DNA of 64,000 bases from Neptunomonas japonica JAMM 1380 (GTDB lineage Bacteria > Pseudomonadota > Gammaproteobacteria > Pseudomonadales > Balneatricaceae), in NCBI RefSeq assembly GCF_016592555.1, contig NZ_AP014546.1:2986501-3050500 (forward strand). Direction: 5' to 3'. The stretch's first letter is position 1, and the number at the start of each line of letters is the position of its first letter. Of the stretch, positions 9,083 to 18,693 are shown piece after piece. Both the position numbers and the translations under genes were made by a program. Below the pieces are notes generated by a model that made no database searches, was not told where the DNA came from, and saw only the letters and a program-made list of their open reading frames with translations.

Positions 9083-9997
9083 CTAATTTTTTGAAAGCGT
9101 TACTTTATTCCGACCCTGTTCTTTACTTAAATACAATGCCTCATCAGCACGCTTGAGACATTCCCCAAATGTAACACCCGGAGTGCATTCAACCACCCCA
9201 AAGCTCATTTGAGCAACATAGCTAGTATCACTTTCGAGCCGCACTTCTTTTTCAAAAAATTGACAAATTTTGTTAATTTTAGAATACGCAGCCTCACCAT
9301 CTACACCGGGTAAAACAATAAGAAACTCTTCCCCTCCCCAGCGAGAAATAATATCGGCTTCACGCAACCGGGATCTGAAAAACAATGCGACTTCACATAA
9401 AACATGATCACCTTCAGCGTGACCAAAGCTATCATTAATTTTTTTGAAGTAATCAATATCACCTAATGCCATACTGACAGGCTCACCGCTTCTTGAAGCT
9501 TGCTGAAGTATTTTAAGCGATATTTCTGTCGCCATTCTGCGGTTATAGAGCCCAGTCAAACTATCTAACGATGCCAACTTAGCCATAGCATCTTCTTGAG
9601 TAACTGAAATGAAACGAATAACCATCATAGAAATGATAAAAGGAATACCTGCTACCATGATATTTATAAAATGAACGGCCTCAACATACTCACTATATTT
9701 ATACTGATAAGAGACATCTGCACAGAGCAGATAAAGAAGAGCAAAAGTAAGAATAAACGACAGGCTGTAAAACGAAGCATATAAATAATTAAGTCGCGTA
9801 TTCAAAATGGCTAATGCAGAAATAGCCCATAAATAATGCTGAAAACCAACCTCCAAACCAAGAAAAATAGCCGCACATACCGAGTGAACCCACACTTCAG
9901 TGCATATCACTAATATGGCATCAGCTTGCCTTCCTTTACCATTGAGAAATAAACCATACCCCCATGCAATAACGCTGGCGATATTAATTAATGCCAT
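9083..9997 (-). CDS. Membrane diguanylate cyclase (GGEEF), 5' part out of frame
   Basis: The in-frame part encodes 304 residues: four or five hydrophobic helices (about 1-130) followed by a complete GGDEF domain (about 142-300). The active site is intact: DxDxFKxIND as GDIDYFKKIND, and GGEEF at 221-225. An RxxD product-inhibition site is at 212-215, exactly five residues before GGEEF. The domain is therefore predicted to make c-di-GMP with feedback control. The Met at 9997 is unlikely to be the natural start. No good ribosome site precedes it, and coding sequence continues upstream without a start codon to a run of seven C (G on the coding strand) at 10058-10064. Beyond that run the missing N-terminus continues in another frame (see 9998-10157). 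Confidence 0.85.
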   Translation of the reverse strand: MALINIASVIAWGYGLFLNGKGRQADAILVICTEVWVHSVCAAIFLGLEVGFQHYLWAISALAILNTRLNYLYASFYSLSFILTFALLYLLCADVSYQYKYSEYVEAVHFINIMVAGIPFIISMMVIRFISVTQEDAMAKLASLDSLTGLYNRRMATEISLKILQQASRSGEPVSMALGDIDYFKKINDSFGHAEGDHVLCEVALFFRSRLREADIISRWGGEEFLIVLPGVDGEAAYSKINKICQFFEKEVRLESDTSYVAQMSFGVVECTPGVTFGECLKRADEALYLSKEQGRNKVTLSKN

Positions 9998-10157
9998 TTC
10001 AATGGCCCCGATACTAAAAAAAACAGGAATCAGAGCGAAGTGAACACAGCCTGCAAACCCCCCCTATAACCGTGATGATCACGAATCGTCGAAAGTCTTT
10101 CTCTTCTATACAAGAAGGGCGTCCTGAAAGAGTGAGGTAATTCGCAAAATTTCTCAA
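9998..10157 (-). other. Out-of-frame N-terminal part of the GGEEF cyclase gene
   Basis: Reading leftward from TTG at 10157-10155, which has AAGGA six bases before it, gives MRNFANYLTLSG, then a membrane helix (RRFVIITVIGG) up to the G7 run at 10058-10064. If the run were G6 (or G9), the frame would pass through FAGCVHFALIPVFFSIGAIE directly into the downstream Met at 9997. This restores the usual first membrane helices of this cyclase family and gives a protein of about 357 residues. As written, the upstream frame stops soon after the run. Possible causes are slippage-based phase variation, decay, or a homopolymer sequencing error. Confidence 0.75.
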
Positions 10158-10474
10158 ATTACATCCTTATGCTTGTAGGTAACAATCAGTTCACTCATGC
10201 TAAATTACTAATAGTATTAAGATAGTTGTACACCTAAAGAAAGTAAAATGCCGTAACTATAGATCCTACAAACATAATTACTTAGCTAGCCATTTTGTCG
10301 AATCTGAATAGAGGCTTTTGGTCAGTACTATATTAAGAATAGATGTTTTATTTCTTGGCATTTAGGACCTTTATGTGAATATCTACTGAGAATTCAGCAG
10401 TGTTAGCCTATCATATAGGTATCCATTTATTTTTTGTTTAACACGACGCTGAAGCTTTATATAAGGTTACAAAT
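10158..10474. other. Intergenic region with divergent promoters
   Basis: This 317-bp AT-rich gap separates the cyclase gene (-) from the CofD-like gene (+). I see no gene in it. A short palindrome, CCTAT-CAT-ATAGG, at about 10408-10420 lies upstream of the CofD-like start and could be an operator, but it is too short to call. Confidence 0.4.
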
Positions 10475-11662
10475 ATGAATAAAATCCTCATTCAACGCCA
10501 AGCAGCATTGCCGGACCCAATGAGGATCAGTCGTTACTATAAGAGCCCTGAACTAGGCCCAAGGATATTGTTTTTTTCAGGCGGCAGCGCACTTAAACAA
10601 ACCAGTAGAATGCTCAAACACTATACGCACAACTCTGTGCACCTTGTGACTGCATTTGACTCTGGTGGTAGTTCCGCCAAATTACGCACCGCATTTGATA
10701 TGCCGGCTATTGGTGATTTACGTAATCGCTTGCTTGCTTTAGCGGATGAAACCGTAAAAGGAAGCCCTGCTATTTATGCACTGTTCAATTATCGTTTACC
10801 CGAATGCTCCACAGATGCCGAATTAACAACGCAGTTATCAAGTATTGCAGAGGGCACAGACCCATTAATAGTCGCTATCCAACAACCCATGCGGGACTTG
10901 GTTAGAAACTTACTCACCTTCTTTATCAACGTCATGCCTGAAAACTTTAACTTACGCGGGGCAAGTATCGGTAATCTTTTAATCTCAGGAGGATACTTAA
11001 CACATAATCGACAACTTGAGCCAGTCATATATCTGCTCAGTAAACTTATTAATACGCTAGGTAAAGTGCACGCTATCACGGAAGAAAGTCTTCATCTGAC
11101 CGCCCATTTAGAAGATGGGCAGCGCATTGTCGGACAACACAGAATCACGGGGAAAGAAGCACCGCCGCTAGAGTCCCGTATTAAAGATATCAGCTTGAGC
11201 AGTGATCCTGATTATTATCAAAAAACGCAATGCCAGCTAAGCACTTCACTTAGGTCTTTAATTAAAGAAGCCGATTTAATTTGCTACCCTCCTGGTAGCT
11301 TTTACAGCAGTATTCTTACTAACCTATTACCGGTTGGCGTGTCAGAGTCCATCCAAGAAAATATATGCCCAAAAGTTTATATACCGAGTCTAGGAAAAGA
11401 CCCTGAGCTATATAGAACAACAATTTCGCAAGCGATCCAGCAGTTATTGAAATATCTAAAAGCGGAGGACATAAAAAAAGAAAACGACCAATTCCTCAAT
11501 GTTATTTTGCTAGACTCCCGCTTTACTGATATTGATACACAGACTCAACAACACTTAGCATCTTATAATATTCAGATCATTGATACCCCACTAGTAACAC
11601 CAAAAAGCGCTCCCTACTACTGCCCTGAAAAGCTAGTTCATGCACTTCTTTCATTAACATAA
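10475..11662 (+). CDS. CofD-like (2-phospho-L-lactate transferase-related) protein
   Basis: A 395-residue soluble protein related to the CofD/YvcK superfamily of nucleotide-sugar or lactyl-phosphate-binding enzymes. Family marks are FFSGGSALKQTSR near residue 30, the block FDSGGSSAKLRTAF, then MPAIGDLRNRLLALAD, and a later GASIGNLLISGGYL. This arrangement resembles the CofD-related proteins of the so-called GAK gene sets (ATP-grasp and kinase partners). None of those partners lies in this window, so it may be an orphan. No F420 biosynthesis genes are seen nearby, and true CofD activity is unlikely (inference). AAGG lies before the ATG. The substrate is unknown. Confidence 0.75.
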   Translation: MNKILIQRQAALPDPMRISRYYKSPELGPRILFFSGGSALKQTSRMLKHYTHNSVHLVTAFDSGGSSAKLRTAFDMPAIGDLRNRLLALADETVKGSPAIYALFNYRLPECSTDAELTTQLSSIAEGTDPLIVAIQQPMRDLVRNLLTFFINVMPENFNLRGASIGNLLISGGYLTHNRQLEPVIYLLSKLINTLGKVHAITEESLHLTAHLEDGQRIVGQHRITGKEAPPLESRIKDISLSSDPDYYQKTQCQLSTSLRSLIKEADLICYPPGSFYSSILTNLLPVGVSESIQENICPKVYIPSLGKDPELYRTTISQAIQQLLKYLKAEDIKKENDQFLNVILLDSRFTDIDTQTQQHLASYNIQIIDTPLVTPKSAPYYCPEKLVHALLSLT

Positions 11663-11711
11663 CACACGCTTTTCGTGGACAAAAAAGAGTGGTCGATAGG
11701 ACCACAACAAT

Positions 11712-12020
11712 ATGTACATAATCTTTATAGATAATTTTCTCACCATCTTCATCCAAGCAAGCCTTGAAAAGCAGCTCCCGAAAACACTGAATCACTTCGA
11801 GCGGAGCATTTCAACTTATAACGAAGTATTGGAGTGCTCATTGATCACTGGCAGCGATGCCGACTACCTGTTAAAAGTAGTCATGCCCGATATGTCTTAT
11901 TACGAAATGTTTTTATTGAAAGAGCTCAATCAAATAGAAGGCGTATCGAGTATCCGAACGAGCTTTGTGATGCGCCAGGTATTAAATAGAATGGCCCTGC
12001 CTCTTTCGCACATCAAATAA
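11712..12020 (+). CDS. Truncated Lrp/AsnC-type regulator: ligand-binding domain only
   Basis: The 102-residue product matches the C-terminal RAM (effector-binding, oligomerising) half of Lrp/AsnC proteins: FERSISTYNEVLECSLITG, ADYLLKVVMPD and GVSSIRTSFVMRQV in the usual order, with the typical ending of aromatic-amino-acid-type Lrp proteins. The N-terminal helix-turn-helix, normally about 60 residues, is absent. An in-frame stop (TAG at 11697) lies just upstream, and only 50 bp separates this ORF from the CofD-like gene. The ATG lacks a convincing ribosome site. It is either a deletion relic or a stand-alone RAM domain; I favour a relic. Confidence 0.7.
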   Translation: MYIIFIDNFLTIFIQASLEKQLPKTLNHFERSISTYNEVLECSLITGSDADYLLKVVMPDMSYYEMFLLKELNQIEGVSSIRTSFVMRQVLNRMALPLSHIK

Positions 12021-12055
12021 AAGAATCAAAATTTATGGCACAAAAGGAGGTAATA

Positions 12056-12166
12056 ATGGCACAGGAAAGTGCACCAATGCGCACTTCACTTTATACACTG
12101 ATGCATAGACTGAACAACGGCTCTAACAATAAAAAATTAAAGGACGCTGACAATGTTAAAACATAA
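12056..12166 (+). CDS. Possible 36-residue leader peptide overlapping ggt start
   Basis: The ORF starts at ATG 12056 behind one of the strongest ribosome sites in the window (AAAGGAGG at 12043-12050). It ends at TAA 12164-12166, 14 bp inside the following transpeptidase gene in another frame. The peptide starts MAQESAPMRTSLYTL and is hydrophilic and basic at its end. An in-frame ATG at 12035 could add seven residues. Such a layout often couples translation of a short ORF to the next gene. No homology is recognised, and it could be a chance ORF. Confidence 0.4.
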   Translation: MAQESAPMRTSLYTLMHRLNNGSNNKKLKDADNVKT

Positions 12167-13916
12167 CACTCTCGCTATTTTAATCAGTGTGGCGCTTGCC
12201 TCAACACCTGCACTGGCCACCTCTCAAGTGGCGGATTCCGTGGCTCCGGAAGTTGCAAGTGGCACTAGCAGCAAAACTAGCGTATCCGCTAAAGACTATA
12301 TGGTTGCTGCAGCAAACCCACTGGCGGCAAAGGCGGGTTATGAGGTACTAAAAGCAGGAGGCTCCGCTGCTGATGCGCTGGTCGCCGTGCAAGTCATGCT
12401 TGGCCTTGTTGAGCCACAATCATCAGGGCTCGGCGGTGGTGCATTTCTCGTTTATTACGACGCCAAAACTAAGCAGGTCACGACCTTTGATGGCCGTGAA
12501 ACAGCACCGCTAGCAGCAACACCTGCGCTATTTCAAAACGCTGACGGCAGCACCATGAAGTTTTATGATGCGGTAGTTGGCGGGCGCTCTGTCGGTACAC
12601 CCGGTACCGTCAAGCTATTAGAAAGCGTCCATAAACGCTATGGAAAACAATCATGGGAGTCTTTACTAAAGCCTGCCATTAGCCAGGCACAGCAGGGCTT
12701 TATTGTTTCACCACGTTTAGCGGGCTCAATTGCCGCAGATGCTGAGCGCCTAAGCCGCTATCCAGATACTAAGGCATATTTTTTCAATGAAGATGGCTCA
12801 CCGCTCTCTGCGGGGCAACGCCTCAAAAACCAAAAATATGCTGACACGCTAACAACATTAGCCGGTAATGGCGCCGATGCTTTCTACAATGGAAAAATAG
12901 CGCAGGATATCGTCTCCAGAGTGCGTTCAGCAGCCGACAACCCCGGCGTTTTATCCACCCGAGATTTTGCGGCTTACCAAGTAAAAGAACGTCCTGCTAC
13001 GTGTGCGCCTTACCATCAATATGATGTATGCGGCATGGGGCCACCAAGCTCAGGTGCCCTTACCGTTGGGCAAATTCTGGGCATATCGAGTCACTTTGAT
13101 CTAAAAAGCTTAGGGAAAGACAACCCACAATCTTGGCAAGTTATTGGTGACGCATCCCGTTTAGCCTTTGCTGACCGAGGACGCTATATGGCTGATAGTG
13201 ATTATGTGCCTATGCCCCAAGGGCTGCTTGATCCAAGCTACTTAGCAGAACGCGCCAAACTGATAACACTGGGAACAGCCCTTAGCAAAGAGCAGGTAAC
13301 AGCAGGAGAACCAGCATGGGGGAGCACGCAAAAAGTGGCGCTTGCAGATGACGAGTCAATTGAGCTTCCATCGACCAGCCACTTTGTAATAGCGGATAAA
13401 GAGGGCAATATTGTTTCCATGACCACCACTATCGAAAACGGTTTTGGCTCCCGCTTAATGAGTAACGGTTTTTTACTCAACAACGAGTTAACTGACTTCT
13501 CATTTGCTTCACATAAAAATGGCTACCCAATCGCCAACCGCCTAGAACCTGGCAAGCGCCCACGCTCGTCTATGTCGCCCAGCATTGTAATGAAAGATGA
13601 TGCACCCTATATGGCTATCGGCTCACCCGGTGGCTCACGCATTATCGGTTACGTAGCTAACACCCTAATTGCCCACTTTGATTGGGATATGACGATTCAA
13701 GACGCCATCAACCTACCCCACCTTGTAAACCGCTTTGGCACCTACGACCTAGAAAAAGGCACCAGTGCCGAGCAGTTCAAAACACCACTAGAAACGATGG
13801 GCTATAAAGTTAATGTACGGGACTTAAACTCGGGCATTCACGCTATTTTATTGAAAGATAATAAACTTACCGGAGCAGCTGACCCACGCAGAGAGGGAGA
13901 GGTATACGGGGACTAA
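12153..13916 (+). CDS. ggt: Periplasmic gamma-glutamyltranspeptidase
   Basis: Cleaves the gamma-glutamyl bond of glutathione and related compounds and transfers or hydrolyses the glutamyl group. The 587-residue precursor has a signal peptide (about 1-23, cut after ALA). It matures by self-cleavage before the catalytic threonine. That residue is Thr408 in LPSTSHFV, followed by the conserved GFGSRLMSNGFLLNNELTDFS stretch (positions 13438-13500) and GSPGGSRI. N-terminal landmarks include AGGSAADALVA and SSGLGGGAF. Length and residue order are normal for the family. AAAGGA precedes the ATG, which lies inside the end of the small ORF at 12056-12166. A terminator follows at 13979-14009. Confidence 0.95.
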   Translation: MLKHNTLAILISVALASTPALATSQVADSVAPEVASGTSSKTSVSAKDYMVAAANPLAAKAGYEVLKAGGSAADALVAVQVMLGLVEPQSSGLGGGAFLVYYDAKTKQVTTFDGRETAPLAATPALFQNADGSTMKFYDAVVGGRSVGTPGTVKLLESVHKRYGKQSWESLLKPAISQAQQGFIVSPRLAGSIAADAERLSRYPDTKAYFFNEDGSPLSAGQRLKNQKYADTLTTLAGNGADAFYNGKIAQDIVSRVRSAADNPGVLSTRDFAAYQVKERPATCAPYHQYDVCGMGPPSSGALTVGQILGISSHFDLKSLGKDNPQSWQVIGDASRLAFADRGRYMADSDYVPMPQGLLDPSYLAERAKLITLGTALSKEQVTAGEPAWGSTQKVALADDESIELPSTSHFVIADKEGNIVSMTTTIENGFGSRLMSNGFLLNNELTDFSFASHKNGYPIANRLEPGKRPRSSMSPSIVMKDDAPYMAIGSPGGSRIIGYVANTLIAHFDWDMTIQDAINLPHLVNRFGTYDLEKGTSAEQFKTPLETMGYKVNVRDLNSGIHAILLKDNKLTGAADPRREGEVYGD

Positions 13917-13978
13917 CCTTTAGACTCTGCGTGATAGGGTTTCATCGGAACTCATGTTCCGCATGAATCATTTACCCA

Positions 13979-14009
13979 AAGTGAGCCTGAGTTATCAGGC
14001 TTGCTTTTT
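13979..14009 (+). terminator. Rho-independent terminator after ggt
   Basis: The stem AGCCTGA / TCAGGCT with loop GTTA can extend by wobble pairs into AAGTG / TGCTT and is followed by a T-rich tract. It lies about 65 bp after the ggt stop and just before the attC-like site at 14074. Confidence 0.7.
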
Positions 14010-14073
14010 ACTCTACAGAATTAGCTTAACCAGAATCTAAGACACAACAAACCTGCTTTCGCCCCCAAGTAGA

Positions 14074-14144
14074 CATTAACGTCAAGTATTAGTGGCGGAT
14101 AGACGGCAACCGACTAGCCGTCCAACTGCATGCGTTTGTTGGGC
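14074..14144 (-). repeat. attC-like site after the DUF2846 lipoprotein gene
   Basis: The left core GCCCAAC (14144-14138) fits RYYYAAC. The right core reads GTTAATG (14080-14074). The centre forms GACGGC / GCCGTC (14102-14107 with 14117-14122). Total length is 71 bp, inside the normal attC range. It begins 17 bp after the lipoprotein stop codon. Confidence 0.5.
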
Positions 14145-14161
14145 GTTGATAGCCCATGCGG

Positions 14162-14626
14162 TTATTGTGGCGCACTACACTTGCCCGGCTTTGCCATTTC
14201 GAGCTTGGCCACATCTTTTTTGCCCTGCTCTTCAGTTATTTGCTCTAACCCAGCGCCACCAACGAACACGCCCAACTTGATGAACTGCCGAATGAAGTAA
14301 TTTTTGCCGGACTCGACCATTAACTCAAGGGCGTTTGATGAAAACTCAGATTCTGTATCGACTTTGTGCGTTTCACCACCCTCAACTTCCGTATAGAAAA
14401 ACACATCTGGCGCACTCTCGCCGATGCACTTTCCATCAATCCAAATATCTTTCTTGAGGGCTTTGCCAACGAAACTGTCACGATAAATGTATACACCAGC
14501 GTTACCTTGGCTAGGTGGATTGAATTCTTTTGCTTTTGCTGATTCAGCCTTTGACGCCATTTCTACAGATGCACACCCTGAAATAAGCAGTGCGGCTGTA
14601 AGTGTCAAGAGTGAGGCGATCTTCAT
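14162..14626 (-). CDS. DUF2846-type lipoprotein in a cassette-like unit
   Basis: A 154-residue lipoprotein precursor with a signal peptide and lipobox LISGCAS, acylated Cys at residue 18. The mature part shows NAGVYIYRDSFVGKALKKDI, then DGKCIGE and FFYTEVEGGETHKVDTESEF, the pattern of DUF2846 proteins, which are of unknown function. No Asp follows the lipid-bearing Cys (next residues Ala, Ser), so outer-membrane sorting is expected by the E. coli rule. AAGGAG lies before the ATG. The gene is followed directly by an attC-like site and preceded by another, so it probably arrived as an integron cassette (inference). Confidence 0.8.
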   Translation of the reverse strand: MKIASLLTLTAALLISGCASVEMASKAESAKAKEFNPPSQGNAGVYIYRDSFVGKALKKDIWIDGKCIGESAPDVFFYTEVEGGETHKVDTESEFSSNALELMVESGKNYFIRQFIKLGVFVGGAGLEQITEEQGKKDVAKLEMAKPGKCSAPQ

Positions 14627-14691
14627 GGAGGTAACTCCTTAGTTAGTGTTTAAAAAATGCGTTGGTCTACGCTGGTACGCACCGAAAGGGT

Positions 14692-14747
14692 GAACAACGC
14701 TTAGGGCGCGCAGCGGTGCAGCGTCCCAACGACCCACTTGTTAGTGC
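14692..14747 (-). repeat. attC-like site after the 133-residue membrane protein gene
   Basis: A 56-bp element. The left core GCACTAAC includes the TAA stop of the preceding gene, as is usual for cassettes. The central stem pairs GGGCGCGCA with the complementary arm, leaving two single unpaired bases, like the extrahelical bases of attC hairpins. The right core reads GTTGTTC, which departs from GTTRRRY. Confidence 0.5.
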
Positions 14748-15142
14748 TCTCTGGGCACTGCATATTGTAGTGAAATATTTGATGTGAAAATTTCATATAC
14801 ATCTCTAGTGCGAAAAAAGCACATTCTAGTTTTTATATAATTCATATCTGAAATAGGTATTTTTAGTGGCTGAAACAGCCAGCCGCATGAAAGCTCGCTG
14901 CCCCATATATATATAAACTCTTGTTGTTTGCAAACACTAATAAGGTTGGTATTACTCCAATCGTTATTAATTGCGTAGAAAATTCTGCCTGGTTTCGTTT
15001 CTGATTCAATACGCTTAATTTCATTTCTTGTGAATGAATACTTTTTGCGAATTTCAGCCCATTTCATCTTGTGCTTATTTATAAATGTTGCTGTCAGCAT
15101 AAACAAATAAAAAACGATGAAGAGGCCTACAATAATTTCCAT
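14741..15142 (-). CDS. Unknown small membrane protein in a cassette-like unit
   Basis: A 133-residue product with one N-terminal membrane helix (about residues 3-20), a basic stretch (NKHKMKWAEIRKKY) and a soluble C-terminal part rich in aromatic residues (WGSELSCGWLF). The topology suggests a membrane-anchored cytoplasmic or periplasmic domain. I recognise no family. The stop codon lies inside an attC-like core, and GTTAGTGC sits about 30 bp before the ATG. The gene is more AT-rich than its neighbours, which fits an acquired cassette. Confidence 0.65.
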   Translation of the reverse strand: MEIIVGLFIVFYLFMLTATFINKHKMKWAEIRKKYSFTRNEIKRIESETKPGRIFYAINNDWSNTNLISVCKQQEFIYIWGSELSCGWLFQPLKIPISDMNYIKTRMCFFRTRDVYEIFTSNISLQYAVPREH

Positions 15143-15179
15143 TTATCCGGCTTAACTCCAATATTCTGAGGGCACTAAC

Positions 15180-15620
15180 ATTTTAATACTGCGCATGCGC
15201 GTTTACGCGCAAACTGCCTAAAGCGCATTACTGTGGAGAGGATTGATAAATAGAGATTTTTTGACTGCATCTGTTATTTTCCTCCGTTGAAAACAAGCAT
15301 GCGCGTTTTGATGACATTAACTTGCACAGTATCTTACCTGCGCTTTTCCTTATCTACTTGATAACGCATAACTTTCTAATTAAATACCATAACAAACCGT
15401 GCACAATGGGCAATCCATTTGTGGCAAAACGCGCACGTAACCTGAGAAAATGAAAATATACTGTATAGATGCGCATAAAATAGAGCTTACTTATCAACAG
15501 GAAGGTTCGCTCACGTTTCATCTGTTGTTGGCTGTCGGTTCAGTCGACCAAAGCAGAGGCGCTAACAAACCTATGTCCACCTGAATACTCCAGCAGCTTT
15601 TACCTTCCTGCATGGCTCAC
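15180..15620. other. Long intergenic region upstream of the cassette array
   Basis: I recognise no gene here. A hairpin, GCGCG-TAAA-CGCGC (about 15199-15212), lies next to GTTAGTGC and may be part of a third, decayed attachment site. A 31-codon minus-strand ORF (15175-15270) follows a GGAGG, but its last part runs through that hairpin and it is probably chance. No integrase fragment was recognised in any frame. Confidence 0.35.
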
Positions 15621-15652
15621 AAAAAAAAGCCGCTTCACATTAGTGAAACGGC
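15621..15652 (-). terminator. Rho-independent terminator after fadH
   Basis: On the minus strand, GCCGTTTCAC / GTGAAGCGGC with loop TAAT is followed by eight T. It begins 34 bp after the fadH stop codon. Confidence 0.9.
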
Positions 15653-15685
15653 ATTTCTTGTTTCAACATAGCGGATGTCGATCCG

Positions 15686-17752
<2,067 letters not shown>

Positions 17753-18595
17753 TTATTCTGTGAAGGCAGCTTTTATGGGTCTTAGCCCTTCAAAATCAGG
17801 TTGTTTACCTGACATCTTCGCCGCAAATGTTTGCATCATATCCGCGGGCTGAAACATACCGGCCTGCCACGTCGCCATATAACTCAAACTATCAGCCGTG
17901 CTGTGATCGCGTGCGTAATTGATCATCTGCTTGCAACCGGTTACCGCTAACGGCGATCTTTGTGAAATCAATTCAGCAATTTGCATAACACCAGTGAGCA
18001 TTTGGTCTGGATCATCAAACACTTCATTTACAAAACCTGAGGTAAGCGCTTCTGCAGCTAACATCTTCCGTCCCGTATAGGCCAGCTCTCGCGCTAAACC
18101 TGGAGCAATGAGCTGCGGTAAACGTTGTAACGTACCTAAATCGGCCGTCATCCCCAGCTCTGTCTCTTTAACAGTGAAGAAGGCATCTTGGGTGCAATAA
18201 CGCATATCACTCGCACACACCAGATCTAAGGCTCCGCCAATACATCCGCCTTGTACTGCTATGAGTACGGGCATACGAACCTCTTCCAGTACAGAAAAGC
18301 AGGCCTGTAACTGCTGCACTAAACGGCGCATCCCTTCTGCGCGCCGCCCTGCCTCTCCTTGAAACATATCAGGGTCTGGTTGAGTAAAAACCGCTAAATC
18401 CATTCCTGCGCAAAAATGCTTACCCGTTGATGAAATAACCAGTACGCGAGCTTCTGCCGTTGTATCCAGAGCTCTTATAGCGTCTGGAAATTCACGCCAA
18501 AACTCTCGGCTCATAGAATTATATGCCTCTGGCCGATTCAATTGCAGGTGTGCAATTTTCTCATTTACCATCAGATCAAAGGTTTGGTAGCTCAT
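17753..18595 (-). CDS. Delta(3,5)-delta(2,4)-dienoyl-CoA isomerase (ECH1-like crotonase)
   Basis: A 280-residue crotonase-fold enzyme. The oxyanion-hole regions are HFCAGMDL (60-67) and GGCIGGALDL (116-125). The acidic residues D124, E144 and D152 fall at the same spacings (20 and 8) as the catalytic Asp176, Glu196 and Asp204 of mammalian ECH1. The motif VKETELGMTADLGTLQRLP is typical of this isomerase. It would turn 3,5-dienoyl-CoA into 2,4-dienoyl-CoA, the substrate of FadH encoded next, which makes the pair a complete side route for odd-position double bonds. AAGGGA lies before the ATG. Two operator repeats lie upstream, within the divergent promoter region. Confidence 0.9.
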   Translation of the reverse strand: MSYQTFDLMVNEKIAHLQLNRPEAYNSMSREFWREFPDAIRALDTTAEARVLVISSTGKHFCAGMDLAVFTQPDPDMFQGEAGRRAEGMRRLVQQLQACFSVLEEVRMPVLIAVQGGCIGGALDLVCASDMRYCTQDAFFTVKETELGMTADLGTLQRLPQLIAPGLARELAYTGRKMLAAEALTSGFVNEVFDDPDQMLTGVMQIAELISQRSPLAVTGCKQMINYARDHSTADSLSYMATWQAGMFQPADMMQTFAAKMSGKQPDFEGLRPIKAAFTE

Positions 18596-18630
18596 CTGAA
18601 TTCCCTTAACTTATTATCATTTTCTCAATC

Positions 18631-18672
18631 TAGACAGTGTCAAGATAATATTCTATTTTGACAGTGTCAAGA
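18631..18672. promoter_or_regulatory. Paired palindromic operators between ech/fadH and tetR
   Basis: Two copies of a near-palindrome, TAGACAGTGTCAAGA (18631-18645) and TTGACAGTGTCAAGA (18658-18672), have starts 27 bp apart. The core is TTGACA-G-TGTCAA. Each copy contains a -35-like TTGACA on one or both strands, so bound TetR protein would cover both divergent promoters. Confidence 0.8.
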
Positions 18673-18686
18673 TTGCTTGATAAATT
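18658..18686 (+). promoter_or_regulatory. Sigma70-like promoter of the tetR gene
   Basis: A perfect -35 TTGACA (18658-18663) is followed by a 17-bp spacer and TAAATT (18681-18686). The predicted transcription start is at about 18693, next to the ATG at 18694, and no ribosome site is present. The mRNA may be leaderless. Confidence 0.65.
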
Positions 18687-18693
18687 TCGCCCC

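Larger units (their letters stand above)
14074..15179 (-). mobile_element. Two-cassette integron-like array without integrase (CALIN-like)
   Basis: Two small minus-strand genes (14741-15142, then 14162-14626) are each followed directly by an imperfect inverted-repeat element with attC features. The elements have an RYYYAAC-type left core at the gene's stop codon, a central hairpin with unpaired bases, and a GTT-containing right core. The first cassette's left core GCACTAAC (14747-14740) is the exact complement of GTTAGTGC found just upstream of its gene (15179-15172). That is what excision and insertion at G/TT would leave. No integrase gene lies in the window. The elements are degenerate, so this is a pattern-based call. 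Confidence 0.55.

Noticed and set aside
14092..14280. Plus-strand ORF of 62 codons
   Set aside because: It runs through the attC-like hairpin and the antisense end of the lipoprotein gene; composition and lack of a ribosome site suggest a shadow.
15175..15270. 31-residue minus-strand ORF behind GGAGG
   Set aside because: Half of it reads through a hairpin next to the integron-like core; no homology or composition support.
18658..18693. TTG start extending the TetR protein by 12 residues
   Set aside because: It lies inside an operator palindrome and the -35 element; ATG 18694 begins the typical TetR N-terminus.
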